Below, one piece after another: positions 1 to 7,261 of a stretch of DNA of 64,000 nucleotides (the stretch's first letter is position 1; each line of letters opens with the position of its first letter). The stretch comes from Devosia sp. GTDB taxonomy: Bacteria; Pseudomonadota; Alphaproteobacteria; Rhizobiales; Devosiaceae. Where the stretch lies: positions 124,001 through 188,000 of the forward strand of contig NZ_JAGIAW010000005.1 of assembly GCF_017744655.1 (NCBI RefSeq), in the 5' to 3' direction. The notes under the pieces were generated by a model. It saw only the letters and a program-made list of their open reading frames with translations, was not told the DNA's origin and did not search any database. A program made the translations under genes and the position numbers.

Positions 1-314
1 CAACAATTGCCGAGGAAATCACCCTCGAACGCCTGCTGTCCGACTGGCCAAATGAGCACGCTGATCGAAAACTGATCTTCGCCGACGAAGGCGAAGCCTC
101 TTCTTCTCCCGTCGAAGTACTTTCCGCGCTCACGAGCCAAAAAATCGGCCTTCTCGTGGGCCCCGAAGGCGGGTTCTCCGACGCCGAGCGTGAAAAACTA
201 CGCTCCCTGCCCTTCGTCGTCCCCATCAGTCTTGGCCCGCGGATCCTCCGTGCCGACACCGCGGCCGTCGCTGCAATGGCTGTCATTCAAGCTATCATCG
301 GTGATTGGCGATAA
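1..314 (+). CDS. rsmE: 16S rRNA m3U1498 methyltransferase RsmE, 3' fragment
   Basis: Only the last 103 codons lie in the window; the reading frame begins at base 3. RsmE methylates N3 of U1498 of 16S rRNA using S-adenosylmethionine. The fragment carries the two SPOUT-fold signatures of the family, [13 protein letters not shown] and [12 protein letters not shown], which form the trefoil-knot cofactor site. It ends 75 bp before the glutamate-cysteine ligase gene on the same strand, an order common in Rhizobiales. The N-terminal PUA-like domain is outside the window. Confidence 0.93.
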   Translation, partial: TIAEEITLERLLSDWPNEHADRKLIFADEGEASSSPVEVLSALTSQKIGLLVGPEGGFSDAEREKLRSLPFVVPISLGPRILRADTAAVAAMAVIQAIIGDWR

Positions 315-389
315 AAGCCGATTGCATTCCAGCTTGCGCTCGCTATGGTGCCGGCCCAATTTAGCCCTCACCGTTTAGACGAGGATCAC

Positions 390-1760
390 ATGGCCGGCGC
401 CGACACTGCTTCGCCTCTGATTGAATCGCGCGCAGACCTGATCGAAGCGATGGAACGCGGCTCAAAGCCCGCTTCCGAATGGCGAATCGGCACCGAGCAC
501 GAGAAGCACGTCTTCCACACCAATCCCCTCCGCCCCGTCACCTATGAGGGCGAAAACGGCGTTCGTGCCCTCCTCGATGGCATCGAGAAGGAAACCGGCT
601 GGCATCCGTTCTACGACGGCGAAAACCCCATCGGCCTCCGCAATAACGAAGTCGCCGGCGGCATCTCGCTCGAACCCGGTGGCCAGTTCGAACTGTCCGG
701 CGCGCCGATGGAAACGCTGCATGGCACCGCGGACGAAATGGCCGAGCATATGCGCGTTGCCAAGAAGGTCGCCGCCCCGCTCGATATCCATTTCCTTGGC
801 CTTGGCGTCACCCCGCTCTGGGCGGTCAAGGACATTCCGGCCATGCCAAAATCGCGTTATGGCATCATGACGCCCTATATGGACAAGGTCGGCACCCTCG
901 GCACCTCGATGATGTACCGCTCGTGCACCGTCCAGACCAATCTCGATTTCTCCAGCGAAGCCGACATGGTCAAGAAGCTGCGCGTCTCGCTGGCGCTGCA
1001 GCCCATCGCCACCGCGCTTTTTGCGAATTCGCCCTTCGCCGATGGTCGCGACACCGGCTATCTCAGCTTCCGCAGCCATATCTGGCTCAACACCGACAAT
1101 GCCCGCACCGGCATGCTCCCCTTCGCCTTCGATGAAGGTTTTGGCTTCGAGCAATATGCCGACCACGCCCTCGACGTGCCGATGTACTTTGTTATTCGCA
1201 ACGGCCAGTACGTGAACGTCGCTGGCGAAAGTTTCCGTGCCTTCCTCAAGGGTGAGCTTCCGCAGCTCCCCGGCGAAAAGCCGACGGTCAAGGACTGGGA
1301 AGACCATCTTTCCACCCTGTTCCCGGAAGTGCGCCTGAAACAGTTCCTCGAAATGCGCGGCGCCGATATGGGCGATGAAGCCCATGTCACCGCCCTTTCC
1401 GCCTTCTGGACCGGTCTTCTCTATGATGAAGTTTCGCTCGAAGCCGCGCGGGAATTGACGCGCAACTGGACGCAGGAAGATCGCGATTATCTGCGCCGCG
1501 AAGTTCCGCGCCTCGGCCTCACCACGCCCTTCGACCGCTCCAGCATCTTTGACGCTGCCGCCCAGGCCGTCGGCATTGCCGAAGCCGGCCTCGTGCGCCG
1601 CAATCGCCTCAATGACAAGGGCCAGGATGAGACCATCCACCTCGCCTGTCTCGAAGAGACCGTCCGAACCGGCAAATCCCAGGCCGGCCGCTGGCTCGAC
1701 AAGTTCCGCAACGAGTGGAACGGCGACGTCACGCCGATCTTCAAAGAAGCCGAGATGTAA
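390..1760 (+). CDS. gshA: Glutamate-cysteine ligase, plant/alphaproteobacterial type
   Basis: A 456-residue cytoplasmic enzyme joining glutamate and cysteine, the first step of glutathione synthesis. It belongs to the GCS2 family shared by plants and alphaproteobacteria, not the E. coli GshA family; the N-terminal motif GTEHEKHVF and the segments NNEVAGGISLEPGGQFELSG and YRSCTVQTNLDF are typical, and the length is normal for the family. I chose the ATG at 390 because GAGG stands 5 bases upstream; an earlier in-frame ATG at 345 lacks such a site and would extend beyond the conserved N-terminus. It follows rsmE on the same strand and precedes purD by 77 bp. Confidence 0.93.
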   Translation: MAGADTASPLIESRADLIEAMERGSKPASEWRIGTEHEKHVFHTNPLRPVTYEGENGVRALLDGIEKETGWHPFYDGENPIGLRNNEVAGGISLEPGGQFELSGAPMETLHGTADEMAEHMRVAKKVAAPLDIHFLGLGVTPLWAVKDIPAMPKSRYGIMTPYMDKVGTLGTSMMYRSCTVQTNLDFSSEADMVKKLRVSLALQPIATALFANSPFADGRDTGYLSFRSHIWLNTDNARTGMLPFAFDEGFGFEQYADHALDVPMYFVIRNGQYVNVAGESFRAFLKGELPQLPGEKPTVKDWEDHLSTLFPEVRLKQFLEMRGADMGDEAHVTALSAFWTGLLYDEVSLEAARELTRNWTQEDRDYLRREVPRLGLTTPFDRSSIFDAAAQAVGIAEAGLVRRNRLNDKGQDETIHLACLEETVRTGKSQAGRWLDKFRNEWNGDVTPIFKEAEM

Positions 1761-1837
1761 CTCCTTCCCACCAGCTTTCCCTTGCCCTTCCCGTCACTCT
1801 CGTGCATCACGCCCGCAACACGGCATGGAGGCAAGAG

Positions 1838-3112
1838 ATGCGGGTTCTGGTCATCGGTTCTGGTGGGCGCGAGCATGCTCTCGCGTGGAAAATCGCCCAG
1901 TCGCCAAAGCTGACCAAGCTCTTCGTCATGCCCGGCAATGGCGGCACTGAAGCCATCGCCGAAAATCTGCCGGTCGACATCACCGACCACGCCGCCGTCA
2001 TCGCTGCCGCCAAGGCGCACAACATCGACTTCGTCGTCGTCGGCCCCGATGCGCAGGTCGTCGCCGGTCTTGGCGACGACGTCCGCGCCGCAGGCTTCAC
2101 CTGCTTCTGCCCCTCAAAAGCTGCCGGCCAGCTCGAAGGCTCGAAGAGCTTCACCAAGGCGCTCTGCGACGAGTTCGATATTCCCACCGCCGGCTATGCC
2201 CGCTTCGAGGATGAAGCCTCCGCCCTTGGCTATATCTACACCCAGGGCGCGCCCATCGTGATCAAAGCCGATGGCCTCGCTGCCGGCAAGGGCGTCACTG
2301 TCGCCATGAGTGTCGAAGAAGCCGAAGAAGCCATTATCGACTGTTTCTCTGGCACCTTCGGCGCTTCGGGCGCCGCCGTCGTCATCGAGGAATTCATGGA
2401 AGGCGAGGAAGTCAGCCTCTTCGTCCTCTGCGATGGCGAGACGCTGCTCCCTCTCACCACCGCCCAAGACCACAAGCGCGCCTTCGATGGCGATACCGGT
2501 CCCAATACTGGCGGCATGGGCGCCTATTCCCCCGCCCCGGTCATGACCGAAGAGCAGTACGAGTTCGCGATGACCCACATCGTCGAACCGACCGCCCGCG
2601 GCCTTGCCAAGCGGGGCACCCCCTATCAAGGCGTGCTCTATGCCGGCCTCATGCTCACCGACCAGGGCCCAAAACTCGTCGAATACAATGCGCGCTTCGG
2701 TGATCCCGAAACGCAGGTGATGATGATGCGCATGGAAAGCGACCTGCTTCCGCTCCTCCATGCCACGGCAACAGGCACGCTTGGGGGGCACGGTGTGACC
2801 TGGAAAGACGCCTATGCGTTGACGGTTATCATGGCGACTAAGGGCTATCCCGGCGACTATGGCAAAGGCAGCGAGATCAATGGCGCCGACGGCCTCGATA
2901 CGGATGATCTGACCGTGTTTCACGCCGGAACGAAGCGCGATGGAGGCCGTTTACTCGCCAATGGTGGGCGCGTGCTCAATGTCACAGCGCTTGGTAATTC
3001 GGTGAGAGAGGCACAGGACCGTGCTTATCGAGGCGTTGACGCAGTGGATTGGCCAGAAGGCTTCTCCCGAAGGGATATCGGCTGGCGCGAAATCGCCCGC
3101 GAGCGGAACTGA
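1838..3112 (+). CDS. purD: Phosphoribosylamine-glycine ligase PurD
   Basis: A 424-residue ATP-grasp ligase making glycinamide ribonucleotide, step two of de novo purine synthesis. It begins MRVLVIGSGGREHALAW, the diagnostic PurD N-terminus, and has the ATP-grasp segments IKADGLAAGKGV, GPNTGGMGAYSP and YNARFGDPETQ. Length is standard. The ATG at 1838 follows GGAG about 7 bases upstream; open frame continues upstream but has no homology there. Neighbours are gshA upstream and a patatin gene downstream, all on the plus strand, without an obvious pathway link. Confidence 0.96.
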   Translation: MRVLVIGSGGREHALAWKIAQSPKLTKLFVMPGNGGTEAIAENLPVDITDHAAVIAAAKAHNIDFVVVGPDAQVVAGLGDDVRAAGFTCFCPSKAAGQLEGSKSFTKALCDEFDIPTAGYARFEDEASALGYIYTQGAPIVIKADGLAAGKGVTVAMSVEEAEEAIIDCFSGTFGASGAAVVIEEFMEGEEVSLFVLCDGETLLPLTTAQDHKRAFDGDTGPNTGGMGAYSPAPVMTEEQYEFAMTHIVEPTARGLAKRGTPYQGVLYAGLMLTDQGPKLVEYNARFGDPETQVMMMRMESDLLPLLHATATGTLGGHGVTWKDAYALTVIMATKGYPGDYGKGSEINGADGLDTDDLTVFHAGTKRDGGRLLANGGRVLNVTALGNSVREAQDRAYRGVDAVDWPEGFSRRDIGWREIARERN

Positions 3113-3254
3113 ACCTTTCCTCAATCTTGCGGGCCTACACTCCCGTCGGACCGTCTTCGAAGAGACGCCGCCGGAACGCAAGCTGACCCCGCTGCAAATG
3201 CGGGGCAAGGTGCTGGTGGACCGGCTGCGCTCCAAGGGAAGGGAGCGAAGCGGA

Positions 3255-4133
3255 ATGAGCACTGCGTCTGGCCCCAGAATCGGCGTTGCCCTTGGTGGCG
3301 GGTCTGCCCGCGGCCTCACCCATATTCCCTATATCGAGGCGATGGACGAGCTTGGCCTCAAGCCATCCGTCATTTCCGGCACCTCGATCGGCGCGCTGAT
3401 CGGCTCCGGCTGGGCTGCCGGCATGACCGGCAAGGAACTGCGCGAGCATTCATTCGAAGTGCTGGGCACCTTGCGCACCATCGCCACCAAACTCTGGTCG
3501 ACCCAGATCAAGGGGCTCGGCGGCTTGCTGCGCAACGGCATCTCCATGCAGCTCGATGCCACTCACATCGTCGATGCCTTCACGCCGCCCAGCTTTCCCA
3601 ACAATTTCAGCGACCTCAAAATCCCGCTCTATGTGGTGGCGACGGATTTCCAGTCCTGGCACCAGGTCGTGTTCAATTCGGGCCCCCTCCGCCCGGCCAT
3701 TGCCGGCTCCATCTCCATGCCGAGCATATTCAAGCCCGTCGTCCACAACGGCCACATTCTCGTCGATGGTGCCGTGGTCAATCCTCTACCCCTCGACCAG
3801 GCTGATATCGGCACCGACTTTCTCATCGGCATTGACGTCAATGGCGACCCTTCGGTGGGCATAAACAAGACCGACCACCGGCCGCTCGATATCTGGTTCG
3901 GCTCAGCTCAGATCATGATGCATTCGCTGATCGCGCATTCGATGGCCGCCTATCCGCCCGATATCTATATAAGACCCCATGTCGCCAATTTCGGCGCCAT
4001 GGAATTCTGGCGGGTGCGCGAAATCATCACCCATGTCGAATCGGAAAAAGACCGCTTCAAACACATCCTGACGCGCAAGATCGAAGACTATATCCAGAAC
4101 AAGGTCGAGCCGATCCAGAGCAACCCGCGCTAG
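3255..4133 (+). CDS. Patatin-like phospholipase (RssA type)
   Basis: Predicted lipid acyl hydrolase with a Ser-Asp dyad, 292 residues from the ATG at 3255. The family signatures are in order: GGGSARG oxyanion loop near the start, GTSIG nucleophile elbow (Ser about residue 41) and DGA in LVDGAVVNPLP carrying the catalytic Asp. The start is supported by a GGGAG site about 9 bases upstream; the frame stays open back to 3021, overlapping purD, and a longer form cannot be excluded. No signal peptide is seen, so it is probably cytoplasmic or membrane-associated. Its stop codon TAG overlaps the stop of the convergent acetyltransferase in the tetranucleotide CTAG. Substrate unknown. Confidence 0.85.
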   Translation: MSTASGPRIGVALGGGSARGLTHIPYIEAMDELGLKPSVISGTSIGALIGSGWAAGMTGKELREHSFEVLGTLRTIATKLWSTQIKGLGGLLRNGISMQLDATHIVDAFTPPSFPNNFSDLKIPLYVVATDFQSWHQVVFNSGPLRPAIAGSISMPSIFKPVVHNGHILVDGAVVNPLPLDQADIGTDFLIGIDVNGDPSVGINKTDHRPLDIWFGSAQIMMHSLIAHSMAAYPPDIYIRPHVANFGAMEFWRVREIITHVESEKDRFKHILTRKIEDYIQNKVEPIQSNPR

Positions 4134-4810
4134 GGTTTTCTCGCGACCATGACATTGAGCCCGGTGCGCACGCGATAACCGAGTGACTCATAGAGCGTAA
4201 CTGCGCCCTGATTGGTCTCGTAGCAGTGCAGATAAGGCTGCTCGCCCCGCTCCTGCATGTCTGCCGTCACACGCCTCGAGAGCACCCGCGCCAAACCCTT
4301 GCCGCGCTGGTCGGGATGCACGCAGACCGCGCTCATTTCCGCCCAGCCGGGCTGGCGCAGCCGCTCACCCGCCATCGCCACCAGTCGCCCCTCCTCGAAG
4401 ACGCCCCAGAACTTTCCCATGCGCATGGTGTTGCGCGCAAAAGGACCGGGTTTTGTCAGGGTTGCCAGCGCATGCGCTTCCTCGTCATTCGCCTCGCTTA
4501 GCGGCACCAGGCGGTCGTCGGCATCGGCCGACAGATCCTTTGTGGCCACCATCTGCACAACGCGCGCTTCGGAAACGACCTCCAGTTCGGGCGACACGAC
4601 AATCGGGGCAGCCCGCACCATCACGATCGTCTCGCCGGGCGCGACGATATCAGCTAGGCTTCGCAGGGTCTCCGGCTCGTCATTCTCGACAGCAGCAAAA
4701 GGGCTGATCAGCGGATCATAGCGCCAGGCACCGCCACCACCGCGCGCAAAATGCGCATGGCTCGTGGTCAGCGCGGCCAGTATCGGCCGATCCAGAATAT
4801 GGTCCGTCAT
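4130..4810 (-). CDS. GNAT family N-acetyltransferase
   Basis: A 226-residue protein whose C-terminal half is a GNAT fold of the FR47-like type. The acetyl-CoA pyrophosphate loop is seen in CVHPDQRGKGLARVLSRRV (about residues 165-183), followed by CYETNQGAVTLYESLGYRV, a typical motif B ending. The N-terminal 100 residues are less conserved. It starts inside the stop codon of the MarR gene (ATGA overlap at 4807-4810), so the two are probably translationally coupled, and the regulator may control the acetyltransferase. Substrate cannot be told from sequence. Confidence 0.85.
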   Translation of the reverse strand: MTDHILDRPILAALTTSHAHFARGGGGAWRYDPLISPFAAVENDEPETLRSLADIVAPGETIVMVRAAPIVVSPELEVVSEARVVQMVATKDLSADADDRLVPLSEANDEEAHALATLTKPGPFARNTMRMGKFWGVFEEGRLVAMAGERLRQPGWAEMSAVCVHPDQRGKGLARVLSRRVTADMQERGEQPYLHCYETNQGAVTLYESLGYRVRTGLNVMVARKP

Positions 4811-5286
4811 GATCGTTCCTTCAGCGGTCGTTCCGCCAGTCGTCTTTCTATTTCGCTCAATTGCGCCAACACCGAGCCTTCGAGCCCATCGCAGAGATCT
4901 GCAACCGCCGCCTCGACCTGCGGCCAGCCACTGGCCTTGCTGCGATCGACCAGCGCCCGTCCCTTAGGCGTCAGTTCTGCGAGCTTGCGTCGTCCATCCT
5001 CAGGCGCCGCAGCCAGTCGCACGAAACCAAGCTTGCTCAATTGCCCCAGCGCCTTGGTCGCCGCCGGTTGCGACACACCCATGGCCCGCGCCATATCGCC
5101 GACCGTAAGCGCCCCCAGCCGATCAATCGCCGCCAGAAATGGCAGGTAACCCACCTGAACGCCGCTATCGGCCAAAATCTCCTGCGTCGCCGCCTGCAAC
5201 CGCTCGGCTACGCGCCGCAACCTGGTGCCAAGGCAGAGATAGCCAAGCGCGGCCACCACATCTTCGATGTCGTCAGTTTTTTCCAT
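4807..5286 (-). CDS. MarR family transcriptional regulator
   Basis: A 159-residue winged-helix repressor. The DNA-binding part LTVGDMARAMGVSQPAATKALGQLSKLGFV and the wing APEDGRRKLAELTPKG are clear MarR features. Two ATGs are possible, 5292 and 5286; neither has a Shine-Dalgarno site. An imperfect palindrome (5287-5306) sits directly on this start, which suggests autorepression and perhaps a leaderless message. Downstream it overlaps the acetyltransferase by 4 bp; upstream, tadA ends 46 bp away on the same strand. Ligand unknown. Confidence 0.87.
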   Translation of the reverse strand: MEKTDDIEDVVAALGYLCLGTRLRRVAERLQAATQEILADSGVQVGYLPFLAAIDRLGALTVGDMARAMGVSQPAATKALGQLSKLGFVRLAAAPEDGRRKLAELTPKGRALVDRSKASGWPQVEAAVADLCDGLEGSVLAQLSEIERRLAERPLKERS

Positions 5287-5306
5287 AACCATTTATATAA
5301 CTGGCT
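5287..5306. promoter_or_regulatory. Imperfect palindrome at the MarR start, likely operator
   Basis: The half sites, read on the minus strand, are AGCCAGTTAT and ATAAATGGTT, matching at 8 of 10 positions. It contains TTATATAA, which could also act as a -10 element only a few bases before the ATG. This fits autoregulation by the MarR protein, but that is inference from position and symmetry. Confidence 0.5.
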
Positions 5307-5338
5307 ATGCTTCGTTGCAACGAGGATTTGAAGCCATA

Positions 5339-5791
5339 CTAACGGCGCAGCTTCTTGAAAAAATCGACCAGCATGGCCTCGGCACGCGAGGCCGAGACGC
5401 CACCGATCACCTCGGGCTTGTGGTGGCAGGTCGGCTGATCGAAAAGCCGGACGCCATTCTCCACCGCGCCAGCCTTGGTATCTTCCGCCGCGAAATAAAC
5501 CCGCCGCAGCCGCGTATGCGCGATGGCCCCGGCACACATGGCGCAGGGTTCGAGGGTGACATAGAGGTCGCAGCCATCAAGCCGGCCTGTCCCCCGCACC
5601 TTCAGCGCCTCGCGAATGGCCAGCATTTCGGCATGTGCCGTCGGATCGCCCAGCGCCTGCATTTGATTGCGCATGGCTGCCAGCACACGATCGCCCTCCA
5701 CCACCACAGCGCCCACCGGCGCCTCGCCAAGCGCCGCCGCTTCTTCGGCAAGGCGCAGGGCAAGGTCCATGGGGGCAAGGGTTTGGGTCAT
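5339..5791 (-). CDS. tadA: tRNA adenosine(34) deaminase TadA
   Basis: A 150-residue zinc enzyme converting A34 to inosine in tRNA-Arg(ACG). The zinc and catalytic motifs are HAEMLAIREA (His ligand and Glu proton shuttle) and PCAMCAGAI (two Cys ligands), spaced as in the cytidine/deoxycytidylate deaminase fold. Length matches the family. It is on the minus strand between the TetR gene and the MarR gene. Essential in most bacteria. Confidence 0.95.
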   Translation of the reverse strand: MTQTLAPMDLALRLAEEAAALGEAPVGAVVVEGDRVLAAMRNQMQALGDPTAHAEMLAIREALKVRGTGRLDGCDLYVTLEPCAMCAGAIAHTRLRRVYFAAEDTKAGAVENGVRLFDQPTCHHKPEVIGGVSASRAEAMLVDFFKKLRR

Positions 5792-5835
5792 GCGCCGGAT
5801 TTAGCGCGCGGCGCCGCGCGCGGCAAGAAAGGTGC

Positions 5836-6510
5836 TCATCGTTTTGGCGCGATGCCATCGAGCAGGAAGTCGAGACCCCGACGGAATGTGCCATCCCAAT
5901 CATCATCGAGCAGCAGTCCCGAGCGCCCGATAGACGGATAAAGCGTACCCAGTTCCGCCAGCCGTTCCTGCGATGCCTCGCGGTCCGCATCCGAAGGCCC
6001 AAAACTCGCCCGGGTCACCGTCGCGCCCATCACATAGTTCCACAGCGACCAGATGGCCGCATTGACGTCGACATCGGCCACCCCGCCCGCCGAAAGGCAA
6101 GCACTGAGGCGTTCGAGCCGCACGAGAATGTTGGGACCAAGCGCCCGGCGCGGTAGCAGCAAGGCCGACCAGGGATGGCGCAACATGGTGGCGCGCCAAT
6201 CCTCCAGCACATGCACGATGTCGCCCCGCCAATCCTGCAACGCCGTCGGGCCGCGATACTCGAGCACCGTATCGAGCGCCAGATCGAACACCGCCTCCTT
6301 GTTCTCTACGTGCCAATAAAGGCTCATCACCCCCGAGCCCAGGGCCTCGGCGAGACCCCGCATGGTCAGCCCATCGAGCCCCTTGGCATCGAGCATATCG
6401 ACAGCCGTCGCCGCGATCCGCTCGCGCGTCAATATAGGCTCATCCGGCCGCGCCTCCGCGCCCTGACCCTGCGCGCGTCTGCCACGCCGACCGCCTGCCT
6501 TGTCTGCCAT
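5836..6510 (-). CDS. TetR family transcriptional regulator
   Basis: A 224-residue repressor. The N-terminal helix-turn-helix is seen in ILTRERIAATAVDMLDAKG followed by LTMRGLAEALGSGVMSLYWH (about residues 28-75); the rest resembles the tetracycline-repressor-type C-terminal ligand domain. A basic, low-complexity stretch rich in Arg and Gly precedes the DNA-binding domain. I chose the ATG at 6510 because AGGA lies upstream at good spacing; a longer frame from 6582 would run through the operator. It diverges from the RidA-like gene, and two perfect palindromes lie between them, so it very likely represses itself and that gene. Confidence 0.9.
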   Translation of the reverse strand: MADKAGGRRGRRAQGQGAEARPDEPILTRERIAATAVDMLDAKGLDGLTMRGLAEALGSGVMSLYWHVENKEAVFDLALDTVLEYRGPTALQDWRGDIVHVLEDWRATMLRHPWSALLLPRRALGPNILVRLERLSACLSAGGVADVDVNAAIWSLWNYVMGATVTRASFGPSDADREASQERLAELGTLYPSIGRSGLLLDDDWDGTFRRGLDFLLDGIAPKR

Positions 6511-6574
6511 CCCGTCCTCGTTTGCGCGCAATTCTGATCGCCGGGACAGGCCTTGTCCATGCCCGGCAATTGAC

Positions 6575-6589
6575 TCGTACACCGTACGA
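6575..6589. promoter_or_regulatory. TetR operator copy 1
   Basis: A perfect 15-bp palindrome, TCGTAC-N3-GTACGA, in the space between the divergent TetR and RidA-like genes. An identical motif lies 25 bp further on. Two exact copies in such a short promoter are very unlikely by chance. Confidence 0.82.
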
Positions 6590-6599
6590 TGAAATAGAT

Positions 6600-6614
6600 T
6601 CGTACATTGTACGA
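6600..6614. promoter_or_regulatory. TetR operator copy 2
   Basis: Second perfect TCGTAC-N3-GTACGA palindrome. Its centre is 25 bp from that of copy 1, a little over two helical turns, so two dimers could bind side by side. It lies 83 bp before the RidA-like start codon. Confidence 0.82.
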
Positions 6615-6696
6615 GATTTGCCTAGAGCCAATCGAAGCAAAGTTCAATCGTGTCGGAAACCGGCGACGCCGCGATCCGCCAAACGACGAGGGCACC

Positions 6697-7179
6697 ATGC
6701 CAAACGCCATCACGCGTCTCATCATCGGAGGAACCATCATCATGACCGCAGCATTCGCAGCACCGGTCAATGCGGCCGACAGCAAGCTGACCATCGTCAA
6801 CCCGCCCAATCTCGGCGACCCCTCACCCAATGGCTACAGCACGGCGGTGATCGTGGCCCCCAATGCCCGCATCGGCTATATTTCCGGCCAGGGTGGGCAG
6901 GACAGCACCGGCGGCCTTTCGCCCGATTTCGCGGCCCAAGTCAAACAGGCCTATGCCAATCTCGGCGCCGCGCTCGAAGGGATCGGCGCCCGTCCCGATC
7001 AGGTCGCCAAGCTCACCATCTATGTCGTCGATCACGACATGTCCAAGCTTGGCGTGTTGACCCAGAACGTCGTCGAAATGTTCGGCGCCAACTTGCCAGC
7101 CCAGACCCTGGTTCCTGTGCCGAAACTCGCCATCGACCCCATGCTGTTCGAGGTCGAAGCCGTGGTCGTTCTCGAGTAG
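6697..7179 (+). CDS. RidA/YjgF-like protein with signal peptide
   Basis: A 160-residue Rid-family protein (YjgF/YER057c/UK114). Residues 1-27 form a signal peptide ending near VNAA, so it should be exported, unlike cytosolic RidA. The fold is recognisable from GYISGQGG, the central ALEGIGARPDQVAKLTIYV and the end PMLFEVEAVVV. The Arg that in true RidA binds the imine substrate (PAR near the end) is Gln here (PAQT), so it probably lacks classical imine deaminase activity. The ATG at 6697 has GAGGG upstream; an alternative is 6742. It diverges from a TetR gene with two operators between, so expression is likely inducible. Confidence 0.85.
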   Translation: MPNAITRLIIGGTIIMTAAFAAPVNAADSKLTIVNPPNLGDPSPNGYSTAVIVAPNARIGYISGQGGQDSTGGLSPDFAAQVKQAYANLGAALEGIGARPDQVAKLTIYVVDHDMSKLGVLTQNVVEMFGANLPAQTLVPVPKLAIDPMLFEVEAVVVLE

Positions 7180-7261
7180 TTCGACCAGTCTGGGCACAAG
7201 TGCCATTCCGGGTCGGAAAGCGGCGCGCCCTCACCTATATTGTGGGCAAGGAGAATCGCCC

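Noticed and set aside
3021..3254. Longer N-terminus for the patatin protein
   Set aside because: The frame is open but overlaps purD, has no homology, and the ATG at 3255 has a good ribosome site; kept only as an alternative.
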